From assembly GCA_031277855.1 (NCBI GenBank), contig JAITLO010000034.1, positions 165,412 through 229,411 on the forward strand: DNA of 64,000 nucleotides. Reading direction: 5' to 3'. Numbering within the stretch: the first letter of the stretch is position 1; every line of letters starts with the position of its first letter. The notes under the pieces are model-generated. The model was given only the letters and a program-made list of their open reading frames with translations. It did no database searches and was not told the origin of the DNA. A program made the position numbers and the translations under genes. Below, piece after piece: positions 46,211 to 55,257 of the stretch. This stretch comes from Acidovorax sp. (GTDB lineage: Bacteria > Pseudomonadota > Gammaproteobacteria > Burkholderiales > Burkholderiaceae_C).

Positions 46211-46609
46211 TCAATCTTTGATAGCGTTGGCAGCCTCTTCTTCGGTCAGCGGCTCGTTGCGTACCAGGCCGCTGACGCTGGGGGGTACGTTGCGGCCGGC
46301 GCGCCGGTCGCGGAACAGGGCCGCACGCATCAAAAAGATGGTGGTGATGGGCACGGTCACGGCAATGAAGACCGCGATCAGCAGCGGATGGGCCGCAAAG
46401 CCGTGGCTGGAAAGCGAGAAAAAGATGATGGAGGCCCACATGATCAACCAGCAGCCCAGTGTGGCCACGATGGAGGGCGCATGCACACGCTCGTAATAGC
46501 TTTTGAGCCGCAGCAGGCCCAGCGAGCCCATCAGTGCGACCAAGGCACCGCAGACTGCCAGCACGGCAATCGCCACCTCGGCCCAGAAGGGCAGCAGGAC
46601 TTCATTCAT
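46211..46609 (-). CDS. mnhG: Monovalent cation/proton antiporter subunit G
   Basis: A 132-residue protein with three hydrophobic segments, matching MnhG/MrpG/PhaG. GSLGLLRLKSYYERVHAPS (key residues LRLxDxxxRxHA-type, about residues 28-46) is the family signature. The C-terminal tail is polar (about 100-132). Its start overlaps the end of mnhF by ATGA. Last gene of the six-gene operon. Confidence 0.93.
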   Translation of the reverse strand: MNEVLLPFWAEVAIAVLAVCGALVALMGSLGLLRLKSYYERVHAPSIVATLGCWLIMWASIIFFSLSSHGFAAHPLLIAVFIAVTVPITTIFLMRAALFRDRRAGRNVPPSVSGLVRNEPLTEEEAANAIKD

Positions 46610-46884
46610 TCGATCACCTCGCCACGCAGCAGGAACTTGGCCATGGCGGTGGAGCTGACGCAGCCGAACAATGCAATCAGCAGGGCCGCCTCGAAGTAGG
46701 CGCTGGAGCCATAGGTAATGCCCAGCACCAGCATCAAGAGCATGCCGTCGATGTACATGCAGTCCAGGGCCAGCACGCGGTCTTGTGCAGAAGGACCTTT
46801 GAGCAGGCGCAGCAGGCAGCAGACCATGGCCAGGGCCAGCAAAAAAAGCGCCACGGTGAGCGCAGAGGTCAGCCATGGGCTCAT
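46606..46884 (-). CDS. mnhF: Monovalent cation/proton antiporter subunit F
   Basis: A 92-residue, three-helix protein of the MnhF/PhaF family. GPSAQDRVLALDCMYIDGMLL (key residues GPxxxDRVLALD, about residues 30-41) is the diagnostic loop. Overlaps both mnhE and mnhG by four bases, indicating tight translational coupling. Confidence 0.94.
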   Translation of the reverse strand: MSPWLTSALTVALFLLALAMVCCLLRLLKGPSAQDRVLALDCMYIDGMLLMLVLGITYGSSAYFEAALLIALFGCVSSTAMAKFLLRGEVIE

Positions 46885-47369
46885 TCGAAAATCTCCATCA
46901 GAGGGCGCTCGTAGCAGCGCTTGACATGCTCGGCTATTTTGGCGGCGTCATCCACCTCCAGCACATGCAGCATCAGCATGGAGCGGTCGCGTGAAAGCTC
47001 GGCCCAGGCCGTGCCGGGTGTGATGCAGACAATCATGGCCAGCACAGCCAGGGCATTGGGGTCGCGCACATCCAGCGGGATATGTACAAAGCCCGGAGGA
47101 TGGGGGCGCTTTCCGGGGCGCAGCAGCAGGCGCAGCACCGCCAGATTGGAGGCCGTGGTGTCTTTGACCACGGTGGCGGCCAGTTTGATCACCGTCCAGG
47201 GGTGGCGTATGCGCACCGGCAGCGGGCGCAACCCGCGTGTGAGCAGCGGAATCGCAATGCCCAGCACGGCGGCCAGCACCAGATGACCAGCGCTGAGCGA
47301 GCGGTTGAGCAGCAGCCAGACCACAAACAAAATCACCGACAGCAGCGGCGCGGGAAGAATATGCTTCAT
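46881..47369 (-). CDS. mnhE: Monovalent cation/proton antiporter subunit E
   Basis: A 162-residue protein of the MnhE/PhaE family: two to three N-terminal hydrophobic segments, then a cytoplasmic C-terminal domain with ITPGTAWAELSRDRSMLMLHVLE (key ITPGT, about residues 110-114). Start at 47369; it overlaps the 3' end of mnhD by four bases. Confidence 0.93.
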   Translation of the reverse strand: MKHILPAPLLSVILFVVWLLLNRSLSAGHLVLAAVLGIAIPLLTRGLRPLPVRIRHPWTVIKLAATVVKDTTASNLAVLRLLLRPGKRPHPPGFVHIPLDVRDPNALAVLAMIVCITPGTAWAELSRDRSMLMLHVLEVDDAAKIAEHVKRCYERPLMEIFE

Positions 47370-49084
47370 GGGGCGGCCTCGGCAGTGGGCGCGGCGGCGG
47401 CCGGCGTGGCGGTTGCAGCAGCGGGATTGGGTACAGGGCGTTGCTGCATCACGGCGCGGATATAGGTGGCCGGTGAATGCAGGGCGTTGGCCGCGCTCTG
47501 GGTGAACTCCATCACCTGGTGAGCCTGCAGCGTCAGTGCCACGCACAAAGCCATCAGGGCGGCAATCGGCAGACCTTCCACAATGCGCAGCTCGGGCGTG
47601 GCGCGGTCATGCGTGGCCCAGAAATGGCGGATGCCGGCGCGCGTCAGCGCCACCAGGGCGCACAGGCCGGTGGCAATCAGCAGGGCCACCAGCCCCCAGC
47701 CCAGGGCGCCAGCCTGGTAGCCGGCGGACTGGCCCAGGCCCACAGGGTTGACCAGGGTGGTGAGCATGGCGAATTTGCCGATGAAGCCGGACAGTGGCGG
47801 CAGACCGGTGACCACCAGCGTGCACAGAATGAAGGCAATGCCCAGAAAGGCAGCGGCAGCGGGAATGACACGGCCTATCAGCACTTCTTCGTGCTCGTCC
47901 AGGTTCATGGACTCGGTGGGGATCAGCTCAGGGTTGAGGAAGGGGGCGTCCTCATCATCGATGTCCACCTTGCTGGCGCCGGCATTGCGCCAGCGGTCCA
48001 TGATGTCGGCCAGCATAAAGAGCATGGCCACGGCCAGCGTGGAACTGGGCAGGTAATACAACAGGCCTGCGGTGAGCATGTTCTGGCCAAAGCCGGTGGC
48101 TGCCAGCAGCGTGCCCGAAGACAGAATGGCGGCGTAACCGGCCAGATAGGTCAGGCGTTGGGAGCTGAGCATGCCAAAGGCGCCGTAGGCCATGGTCAGC
48201 ATGCCGGCCAGCGTCAGCCATTGGCCGCCAAAGAGTGCAGAGTCACCTGCCTCGCTGGAGAACAGCAGCGTCCACAGGCGCAGCAAGGTGTAGACGCCGA
48301 CCTTGGTCATCAGCGCAAACAGCGCGCCCACCGGGGCGGAGGCTGCGCTATAGGCAGGAACCAGCCAGAAGTTCAGCGGCCAGACTGCGGCCTTGATCAA
48401 AAAGGCCACGGCCAAAATGGCGGCTGCGGTGTGCAGCAGCCCGCGGTCGGCCGGGCTGACCAGGGGAATGGCCTGGGCCAGGTCCGCCATGTTCAGCGTG
48501 CCGGTAATGCCATAGAGCATGGACACGCCGACCAGGAACAGTGAGGAGGCCGCCAGATTGATGGCGATGTAGTGCAGGCCTGACTGCACACGCAGCCGGC
48601 CCGAGCCATGCAGCAGCAACCCGTAGGAAGCGGCCAGCATGATCTCGAAGAACACAAACAGATTGAACAGATCTGCCGTCAGAAAAGCGCCCGACAGGCC
48701 CATCAGCTGAAACTGGAACAGCGGGTGAAAGTGCACCCCGGCCTTGTGCCAGCGCGCAGTGGCAAACAGGCAGGCGGCCAGTGCCACGGTATAGGTCAGC
48801 ACCAGCATCATGGCGGTCAGGCGATCCAGCGCCAGCACAATGCCGAAAGGTGCTTGCCAATTGGCGGCCAGGTAGACCCCCATGCAGCTGGTGCTGCTGT
48901 GGTCGTCGGACCAGCCCAGCAAGGCTGCAGAGACCAACAGGCCCAGGGCGGTGGAGGCAATGTTCAACACCACCTTGGTACGCAGGTATTCCTCCCGCAG
49001 CAGCAGCATCAGCGCGGCGGTGAACATGGGCAACAAAACAGGTGCCAGCATCAAATGCGGCATCAGCGAATTCTGCCACTGCAT
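47366..49084 (-). CDS. mnhD: Monovalent cation/proton antiporter subunit D
   Basis: A 572-residue, ~14-helix protein homologous to complex I ND4/ND2-type proton channel subunits. LTADLFNLFVFFEIMLAASYGLL (about residues 118-140, key Glu in FFEIM) and the VWPLNFWLVPAYSAASAPVGALFA segment with a conserved lysine on the preceding helix (LIKAAVWPLNFW) are the ion-translocation signatures. ATG 49084 follows the mnhC stop as TGATG; a GTG at 49087 is an alternative. A ~35-residue cytoplasmic insert with acidic residues lies near residues 375-405. Confidence 0.95.
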   Translation of the reverse strand: MQWQNSLMPHLMLAPVLLPMFTAALMLLLREEYLRTKVVLNIASTALGLLVSAALLGWSDDHSSTSCMGVYLAANWQAPFGIVLALDRLTAMMLVLTYTVALAACLFATARWHKAGVHFHPLFQFQLMGLSGAFLTADLFNLFVFFEIMLAASYGLLLHGSGRLRVQSGLHYIAINLAASSLFLVGVSMLYGITGTLNMADLAQAIPLVSPADRGLLHTAAAILAVAFLIKAAVWPLNFWLVPAYSAASAPVGALFALMTKVGVYTLLRLWTLLFSSEAGDSALFGGQWLTLAGMLTMAYGAFGMLSSQRLTYLAGYAAILSSGTLLAATGFGQNMLTAGLLYYLPSSTLAVAMLFMLADIMDRWRNAGASKVDIDDEDAPFLNPELIPTESMNLDEHEEVLIGRVIPAAAAFLGIAFILCTLVVTGLPPLSGFIGKFAMLTTLVNPVGLGQSAGYQAGALGWGLVALLIATGLCALVALTRAGIRHFWATHDRATPELRIVEGLPIAALMALCVALTLQAHQVMEFTQSAANALHSPATYIRAVMQQRPVPNPAAATATPAAAAPTAEAAP

Positions 49085-49449
49085 CACGGCATCTCCTGCT
49101 CGTCACGGGAGTTGATGCCGTCCACATGGTCGGTGCCGGACATGCCGCGCAGGGCCAGCAACACCACCAGGAACAGCGCCGTCATGGCAAAGCCGATCAC
49201 GATGGCCGTCAGCACCAGGGCCTGGGGCATGGGGTCGGCGTAGTTGGCCAGGGTCTCGGCCATGCCGGGTTGCATCACCGGCTCCTTGTCTATGGCCAGG
49301 CCCTCGCGGCTCATGCTGAAGATGAACAGATTCACGGCGTAAGACAGCAGTGACAGGCCGATGATGACCTGAAAGGTTCGTGGGCGCAGCAGCAGCCACA
49401 CCCCCGAGCCGGTGAGCACGCCGATGGTGATGGTCAGCACGATTTCCAT
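49084..49449 (-). CDS. mnhC: Monovalent cation/proton antiporter subunit C
   Basis: A 121-residue NuoK-like protein with three hydrophobic segments. GSGVWLLLRPRTFQVIIGLSLLSYAVNLFIF (key residues G-x-Y/W...R...GL.LL..A.NL) and PQALVLTAIVIGFAMTA (about residues 73-90) are MnhC hallmarks. Shares one base with mnhA and is coupled to mnhD through TGATG. Confidence 0.95.
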   Translation of the reverse strand: MEIVLTITIGVLTGSGVWLLLRPRTFQVIIGLSLLSYAVNLFIFSMSREGLAIDKEPVMQPGMAETLANYADPMPQALVLTAIVIGFAMTALFLVVLLALRGMSGTDHVDGINSRDEQEMP

Positions 49450-52409
49450 CAGCGGATTCCTTCCTGCAAAGCGGCAATGGTGGCCGCGGTTTCTGCGTGT
49501 TCTTTTTCTTCCATCAAACGAGCGTGGTAACGGTGGCCGCGCACCGATTGGTGGGCAATGGCCGTGAGGATCAGCAAGGTGGAGCCCACTACCAGCGCAA
49601 ACACCCCGATATCGAAGAAGGTGGCGCTGGCCAGGTGGATGGCACCCAGCACAGGCAAGGTGAAGTGGAAGGTGTGACTGGTCAGGAAGGGGTAGCCTGC
49701 GTACACCGCGCCCATGCCGGTGCCCAGGGCAAACAGCAGGCCGGCCGCAATCCAGCGGCGCGGGAACAGCGGCATATGCGCTTCCACCCATTGCGTGCCG
49801 GAGACCACGTACTGCAGCAGCAAGGCCACGGAGAACACCAGACCGGCCACAAAGCCGCCACCGGGCTCGTTGTGGCCGCGCAAGAAGATGTAGACCGACA
49901 CCAGCGTGGCAAAGGGCAGCAGCAGGCGCACCAGCACGGCGGGCGCCATCAGATAGCCCACGGCCGTGTCACTGGCATTGCGCGGGTTGAGCAAGTCGGT
50001 TTGCAGGTCGCCGGCCAAAAAGCGCTGCTGTTCGGGCAGGTCCATGGTTTCGCGGGCGGGGCGGAAGCGCCGCAGCAGCGCATACACCGTAAGGGCCACC
50101 ACGCCCAACACCACGATTTCGCCAAAGGTGTCAAAGCCGCGGAAGTCCACCAGCATGACGTTCACCACATTGCTACCTCCGCCTTCGGGCACGGCCCGTT
50201 CCAGGAAGAAGGTGGAGGTGCTTTGCGAGAAGGGGCGGCTCATCATGGAAAACGCCAGCCAGGCCATGCCACCACCCGCAGCCAGCGACAGCAACAGGTC
50301 ACGCAGGCGGCGGCTGCGGGCACGCAGCTCGGTGGACAGTGCAGGTATGTGCAGATTCTTGTCGCGCTTGGGCAGCCAGCGCAGGCCCAGCAAGATGAGG
50401 ATGGTGGTCACCACCTCCACCACCAACTGGGTCAGGGCCAGGTCGGGGGCGGAGAACCACAGAAAGGTCAGCACCACGCACAGGCCGGCGCCGCCCAGCA
50501 TGATCAGGGCCGCCATCCGGTGGTATTTGGCCTTCCAGGCAGCGCCGAGGGCACACAGGCAGCCAATGGTCCACAGCAGCACAAAGGCCGGGGACAGCGG
50601 CAGCGGTGTGCGTCCACCCAGTTCCAGACCGCGCATCCACAGCGGCATCACGCCAGCCAGCACGGCCAGCGATACCAGCCACAGCATCTGCCATTGCAGG
50701 CGCTGGGTGGTGAGCGCGCGGCGCAGGTGTTTGGCCAGCAGGCTGGTGCGGGCCAGCAGGTTCTCGAAGATGCGCTTGCCGCTCACGCCTTGCAGCACGG
50801 GCACGCCGTCGTCAATGCTGCCGTGCTGGCGCAGGGCGCGCAGCGCGGTGTAGAGCGTGATGCCGCCGATCAAGGCCACGATGCTCATGATCAACGGGGT
50901 GTTGAAGCCATGCCAGATGGCCAGGCTGAATGCGGGCAAGACGCCACCCACCACCGGCATGGCCGCGGCATTCAGAAAAGGAGCGACAGACCAGGCCGGG
51001 AAAATGCCCACCACCAGGCAGGCCAGCACCAGCAGCTCCACCGGCACCCGCATCCAGTGCGGTGGCTCATGGGGCTTGCGCGGCAGGTCGGTGGCCTTGG
51101 GGCCGAAGAACACATCGATGGTGAAGCGCAGCGAATACGCCACGCTGAAAATGCCCGCCAGCGTGGCCATGACCGGCAGGGCAATGCGCACCCAGTGGGC
51201 CGCGTCCACGAACACGGTTTCGGCAAAGAACATTTCCTTGGACAGAAAGCCGTTGAGCAGCGGCACGCCAGCCATGGCGGCGCTGGCCACGCAGGCCAGG
51301 GTGGCGGTCACCGGCATCATGCGCCGCAGGCCCGAAAGGCGTCGGATGTCACGCGTGCCGGACTCGTGGTCGAGAATGCCTGCCGCCATGAACAACGAGG
51401 CCTTGAAGGTGGCGTGGTTCATGATGTGGAACACGGCGGCCACGGCGGCCAGCGGGCTGTTCATGCCCAGCAGCAAGGTGATCAGGCCCAGATGGGAGAT
51501 GGTGGAGTAGGCCAGCAGCCCCTTGAGGTCATGCTGGAACATGGCCAGATAACCACCCAGCAGCAGCGTGATCGCTCCGGCACCGCTGACCAGCCAAAAC
51601 CACTCATCTGTGCCGCTGAGCACAGGCCAGAGTCGGGCCAGCAAAAACACACCGGCCTTGACCATGGTGGCCGAGTGCAGATAGGCCGACACCGGAGTGG
51701 GGGCCGCCATGGCATGCGGCAGCCAGAACTGGAAGGGGAATTGCGCGCTCTTGGTAAAGGCCCCCAGCAAGATCAGCAGCAGCGTGGGCACGTACAGCGC
51801 ATGGTCGCGCACCTGCTGGGCAGCGGCCAGAATGTGGTCCAGGTCATAGCTACCCACGATATGGCCCAGCAGAATCATGCCGGCCAGCATGCACAGGCCG
51901 CCGGTGCCGGTCACCGTGAGTGCCATGCGCGCGCCGCGGCGCGCGTCCTGGCGGTGGTGCCAGTAGCCGATCAGCAAGAACGAGAACAGGCTGGTCAGCT
52001 CCCAGAAGAAGGCCAGCTGGATCACATTGCCCGACAGCACCACACCGGCCATGGCGCCCATGAACGCCAGAAAGAAGGAGAAGAAGCGCGGCACCGGATC
52101 GGCCGGCGACATGTAGTAGCGCGCATACAGCACCACCAGCGCGCCAATGCCCAGCACCAGCATGCAGAACATCCAGGCGAAGCCGTCCATGCGCACCACA
52201 AAGTTCAGCCCCAGCGTGGGTAGCCAGGTGATTTCCTGGCGCAGCACACCGCCATCGGCGATTTCCGGGAAGAACAAAGCGGCCTGTACAAAGCAGGTCA
52301 GGGCGATCAAGCCAGCCAGCGTGGACTCGGTATTGCGCGCGTTGGCGGGCAGCACCGCAGCCATCAGGCTGCCGATGAAGGGCAGGAGGATGAGTGAGAT
52401 CAGGGGCAT
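49449..52409 (-). CDS. mnhA: Monovalent cation/proton antiporter, fused subunits A and B
   Basis: A 986-residue protein with more than 20 hydrophobic segments. Residues 1-~650 are the ND5-like MrpA core (ELTSLFSFLLIGYWH with key Glu; FPFQFWLPHAMAAPTPVSAYLHSATMVKAGVFLLARL, of which the lysine/histidine segment is diagnostic). Residues about 690-800 form the MrpA C-terminal/DUF4040 part, and about 830-970 the MrpB domain (FLRGHNEPGGGFVAGL). Fusion of A and B is the PhaAB form seen in many proteobacteria. ATG 52409. First gene of the operon A/B-C-D-E-F-G, all overlapping; exports Na+ or K+ in exchange for protons. Confidence 0.95.
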   Translation of the reverse strand: MPLISLILLPFIGSLMAAVLPANARNTESTLAGLIALTCFVQAALFFPEIADGGVLRQEITWLPTLGLNFVVRMDGFAWMFCMLVLGIGALVVLYARYYMSPADPVPRFFSFFLAFMGAMAGVVLSGNVIQLAFFWELTSLFSFLLIGYWHHRQDARRGARMALTVTGTGGLCMLAGMILLGHIVGSYDLDHILAAAQQVRDHALYVPTLLLILLGAFTKSAQFPFQFWLPHAMAAPTPVSAYLHSATMVKAGVFLLARLWPVLSGTDEWFWLVSGAGAITLLLGGYLAMFQHDLKGLLAYSTISHLGLITLLLGMNSPLAAVAAVFHIMNHATFKASLFMAAGILDHESGTRDIRRLSGLRRMMPVTATLACVASAAMAGVPLLNGFLSKEMFFAETVFVDAAHWVRIALPVMATLAGIFSVAYSLRFTIDVFFGPKATDLPRKPHEPPHWMRVPVELLVLACLVVGIFPAWSVAPFLNAAAMPVVGGVLPAFSLAIWHGFNTPLIMSIVALIGGITLYTALRALRQHGSIDDGVPVLQGVSGKRIFENLLARTSLLAKHLRRALTTQRLQWQMLWLVSLAVLAGVMPLWMRGLELGGRTPLPLSPAFVLLWTIGCLCALGAAWKAKYHRMAALIMLGGAGLCVVLTFLWFSAPDLALTQLVVEVVTTILILLGLRWLPKRDKNLHIPALSTELRARSRRLRDLLLSLAAGGGMAWLAFSMMSRPFSQSTSTFFLERAVPEGGGSNVVNVMLVDFRGFDTFGEIVVLGVVALTVYALLRRFRPARETMDLPEQQRFLAGDLQTDLLNPRNASDTAVGYLMAPAVLVRLLLPFATLVSVYIFLRGHNEPGGGFVAGLVFSVALLLQYVVSGTQWVEAHMPLFPRRWIAAGLLFALGTGMGAVYAGYPFLTSHTFHFTLPVLGAIHLASATFFDIGVFALVVGSTLLILTAIAHQSVRGHRYHARLMEEKEHAETAATIAALQEGIR

Positions 52410-52558
52410 GGGCTTTTTTATTCTACGGGCAAGCCCATGCCGTGGTGCTATGAAAACCTGAGCATCTGCAGGCCATTTGCCGTGCATTACCCCGTTAAAA
52501 CATGCCAAACTGCCCGGATGCGCAGGCTTCGTGCCCTTTGAGCGCAGTCTGATTGCTG

Positions 52559-53557
52559 CTAACTGCTGTGGGCGGAGGTGGTGTTGGAGCCCCGCGCCTG
52601 GCGGCGCGCATAGCGGCCGGCAATCACGGCAGACACCGTCAGCTGCATGGGGTGAAACAGCATCAAAGGCAGGACGATGCTGCCCACCATGCTGGCCGGA
52701 AATAAAATCTTGGCCATGGGCACGCCGCTGACCAGGCTTTTCTGGGCGCCGCAGAACAAAATGGCAATTTCATCCTCGGTGGAGAAGCCCAGGCGCCGGG
52801 CCGCAAAAACGCACAGGCTCATGGAGCAGGCCAGCAGCAAGCCGCACACCAGAAACAGTCCTGCCATGGCCGGCAGCGGCATTTGTGACCACAGGCCTGC
52901 CACCACCGCGCCGCTGAAGGCCGAGTACACGACCAGCAAGATGGAGCCCTGGTCCACGATCTTGATGGAGCTGCCCATCCACTGGATCACGGGTGCCACC
53001 CAGGGGCGCATGAGATGGCCGATGACAAAGGGCAGCAGCAGCTGCAGGGCAATCTTGCCAATGGCAGCCAGCGGATCGGACGCCGTGGCATTGAGTTGCA
53101 GCAGCAGGCCCACCAGCAGCGGCGTGAGCAAGATGCCCAGCAAGGTGGAGCCCGAGGCGCTGCAGATCGAGGCTGGCATATTGCCGCGCGCCAGTGCCGT
53201 CAGCGCAATCGCCGATTGCACGGTGGCCGGCACGGTGCACAAAAACAAAATGCCGGTGTACAGCTCGGGTGTGACCAGGGGCTGGAGCAGCGGGCGCAAA
53301 ACCCAGCCCAGTAGGGGAAAGGCGGCAAAGGTAATGGCCGTCACCACCAGATGCAGCCGCCAATGGCCTATGCCGGCCAAAATGGCGGGGCGTGAGAGCT
53401 TGGCGCCGTGCAGAAAAAACAGCAGCACAATCACCGCGCTGGTGGCTTTCTCCAGCCATTGCGCGGTGGTGCCCGATGCAGGCAGCACGCTGGCCAGGGC
53501 CACGGTGGCCATCAGCATCAGGGTGAAATTGTCGGGAAGAAAGCGCGGGCGGGACAT
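52559..53557 (-). CDS. Bile acid:sodium symporter-like transporter (YfeH type)
   Basis: A 332-residue membrane protein with about ten hydrophobic segments. FLHGAKLSRPAILAGIGHWRLH, TVPATVQSAIALTALARGN (about residues 108-126) and FCGAQKSLVSGVPMAKILFP (about 266-285) are characteristic of the SBF-like CPA transporter family (PF13593; E. coli YfeH), whose substrate is not established. ATG 53557 is preferred over the frame's upstream extension. It is separated from the Mrp operon by about 150 bases and is probably independent. Confidence 0.88.
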   Translation of the reverse strand: MSRPRFLPDNFTLMLMATVALASVLPASGTTAQWLEKATSAVIVLLFFLHGAKLSRPAILAGIGHWRLHLVVTAITFAAFPLLGWVLRPLLQPLVTPELYTGILFLCTVPATVQSAIALTALARGNMPASICSASGSTLLGILLTPLLVGLLLQLNATASDPLAAIGKIALQLLLPFVIGHLMRPWVAPVIQWMGSSIKIVDQGSILLVVYSAFSGAVVAGLWSQMPLPAMAGLFLVCGLLLACSMSLCVFAARRLGFSTEDEIAILFCGAQKSLVSGVPMAKILFPASMVGSIVLPLMLFHPMQLTVSAVIAGRYARRQARGSNTTSAHSS

Positions 53558-53764
53558 GGCAGGCGGGGCAGCAAACAGGCAAGCCGGCCATTGTGGAGGA
53601 AAACGCCCCGGAGTGTCTGCGTGCACAGGCCTGTGTGCGACATGCTCGGGTGGATTCTGCGCGCTGGCCTATCGCGGCCCGGTCTGTACGTTCTGGAAAA
53701 CAATTCCTAAACTTTGCTCCAAAGCTGCCGATAGCTTGGCATCACGTCTGAAAAAAGGAATGCC

Positions 53765-54031
53765 ATGTTGGTCATCAATCCAGGTCAAGCCGAAGGCCAG
53801 CAGGCCGCCACCACGCGTGGTCACACCTTCCAGATGCCGGTGTTCAAACCCGGTGTGCGCGTCATGCATGCGGGGCGCTCCGAAACCGTCAGCCATGTGG
53901 TGCTGCGCCGTCGCGAAATGGTGGTGCACCTGGTGGGCCGTGAAGACCCGGTCAAGCCCGAGCGCCTGACCTTGACGCCCACCACCTTCACCACCGAGCG
54001 CCGCCCCGAAGTGCTGAACTGGTTTCTATAA
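53765..54031 (+). CDS. Unrecognised 88-residue protein
   Basis: I do not recognise a family. The ORF has a good RBS (AAAAAAGGA, four bases before ATG 53765), codon use like its neighbours and its own terminator at 54044-54084, so it is probably real. The predicted protein is soluble, with no signal peptide or membrane segment. The middle part is basic and beta-strand-like (MPVFKPGVRVMHAGRSE, then VSHVVLRRREMVVHLVGRED), followed by a threonine-rich TLTPTTFTTERR. It might be a small nucleic-acid- or ligand-binding protein, but this is only speculation from charge. Confidence 0.65.
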   Translation: MLVINPGQAEGQQAATTRGHTFQMPVFKPGVRVMHAGRSETVSHVVLRRREMVVHLVGREDPVKPERLTLTPTTFTTERRPEVLNWFL

Positions 54032-54043
54032 ACCCAGTTTTAT

Positions 54044-54084
54044 AAAAAAACGCCCAGGCTACCTATGGTGGCCTGGGCGTTGGT
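54044..54084. terminator. Terminator after the 88-residue gene
   Basis: AAACGCCCAGGC / GCCTGGGCGTTGGTTT stem with an eleven-base loop, A run upstream and T-rich bases downstream; could act in both directions. Confidence 0.8.
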
Positions 54085-54160
54085 TTGGGGTGGGCTTGTG
54101 TGATTGCAGTCACTAGGAGCTCTGCCGCGCCCATGTCGCATGAGACTGGCGGGGCCCATC

Positions 54161-54255
54161 ACAGGGCACCGCGCAAGGGCCGCCCCGCCGCGCTGGTGCC
54201 GTCCCCCTCCCGCGTAGCGAGAGAGGGGGAAGACGCGCAGCGGCTCAGGGGGTGT
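54161..54255. repeat. Dispersed palindromic repeat beside the psd stop codon (copy 5)
   Basis: Minus-oriented copy: GGCACCGCGCAAGGGCCGCCCC ... CCCCCTCCCGCGTAGCGAGAGAGGGGG ... GCGGCTCAGGGGGTG, ending two bases before the psd stop codon on the minus strand. Its orientation relative to psd is the same as that of copies 1-4 to their genes. Confidence 0.85.
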
Positions 54256-54257
54256 TT

Positions 54258-55100
54258 TTAGTCCGCCATGGGTTCGCCCAGGCGCACCGGTGTGGCGGCA
54301 TTCCAGCCGCTGTTGAAGGCTTTCAGCGCATTGCTTGGCATCAGCATTACGACGGTGGAACCTAGCAAAAAGCGGCCCATCTCCTCGCCTTTTTGCAGCG
54401 TGATCTGCTGGTCTTCGTAGCTCCAGCTGCGGATTTGCCCGCTGCGCGGCGGATTCACCACGCCATGCCAGGTTGTGGCCATGCTGCCCACGATGGTGGC
54501 GCCCACCAGCACCAGGGCGAACTGGCCGGTCTCGCCCTCAAAAATGCAGACCACGCGCTCGTTGCGGGCGAACAGGCCGGGTACGCCGCGGGCCGTGGTG
54601 GGGTTGACCGAGAACAGATCGCCCGGCACATAAATCATGCGCAGCAGCCTGCCCGTCTGGGGCATGTGGATGCGGTGGTAGTCGCGCGGGCTGAGGTAGA
54701 TGGTGGCGAAATGGCCGTTGTCGAACTGGCGGGCCAGCGCAGCATCTCCGCCCAGCAAGGCCTGGCTGGAATAGTGATGGCCCTTGGCCTGGAAGATCTG
54801 GTCCCCTGCAATGGGGCCGACTTGGCTCACCGCGCCATCGACCGGGCAGATCCAGCGGCTGTCGCTCAGCGGCCGGGCGCCTTCGCGCAGTGGGCGGGTG
54901 AAGAACTCATTGAACGAGGCATAGGCCGCAGGGTCCGGGTTGGCGGCTTCCTGCATATTGACCTGGTAGCGCTGGATGAACCAGCGGATCACCGATGTCG
55001 TCAGCGAGCCTGCCTGTTTGCTGGCCAGGTGACCCATGAGCATGGTGAGGGCCTGCTTGGGGATCAGGTATTGCGGAAGTACGGCAAGGCGGTCAGACAC
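54258..55100 (-). CDS. psd: Phosphatidylserine decarboxylase proenzyme
   Basis: Inner-membrane enzyme making phosphatidylethanolamine. The 280-residue proenzyme ends its beta chain at LGST (about residues 246-249), where self-cleavage creates the pyruvoyl group on serine. FNEFFTRPL (about residues 61-69), CPVDGAVSQ and HFATIYLSPRDYHRIHMP (catalytic Asp/His region, about 130-147) are typical. Both length and motif order match E. coli Psd. It is a single-gene unit with a dispersed repeat immediately 3'. Confidence 0.96.
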   Translation of the reverse strand: MSDRLAVLPQYLIPKQALTMLMGHLASKQAGSLTTSVIRWFIQRYQVNMQEAANPDPAAYASFNEFFTRPLREGARPLSDSRWICPVDGAVSQVGPIAGDQIFQAKGHHYSSQALLGGDAALARQFDNGHFATIYLSPRDYHRIHMPQTGRLLRMIYVPGDLFSVNPTTARGVPGLFARNERVVCIFEGETGQFALVLVGATIVGSMATTWHGVVNPPRSGQIRSWSYEDQQITLQKGEEMGRFLLGSTVVMLMPSNALKAFNSGWNAATPVRLGEPMAD

Positions 55101-55257
55101 TGAGGAGAGACTCCAGAAGAAACGGTGGGACAGGGGGAGGACGAGCGCCCTCTATGGGCGCGATTCTATCGGGGCTGCGGACAAGGCTACGCTGCGGTTG
55201 CTATGATTTTCATCATGTCTTATGCGAAAGAACGCGTGTGCAGCGGGGTATTTGTTG

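Noticed and set aside
49497..52223. 908-codon plus-strand open frame opposite mnhA
   Set aside because: Shadow frame rich in His, Gln and Gly with no start signals; mnhA on the minus strand has full family conservation.
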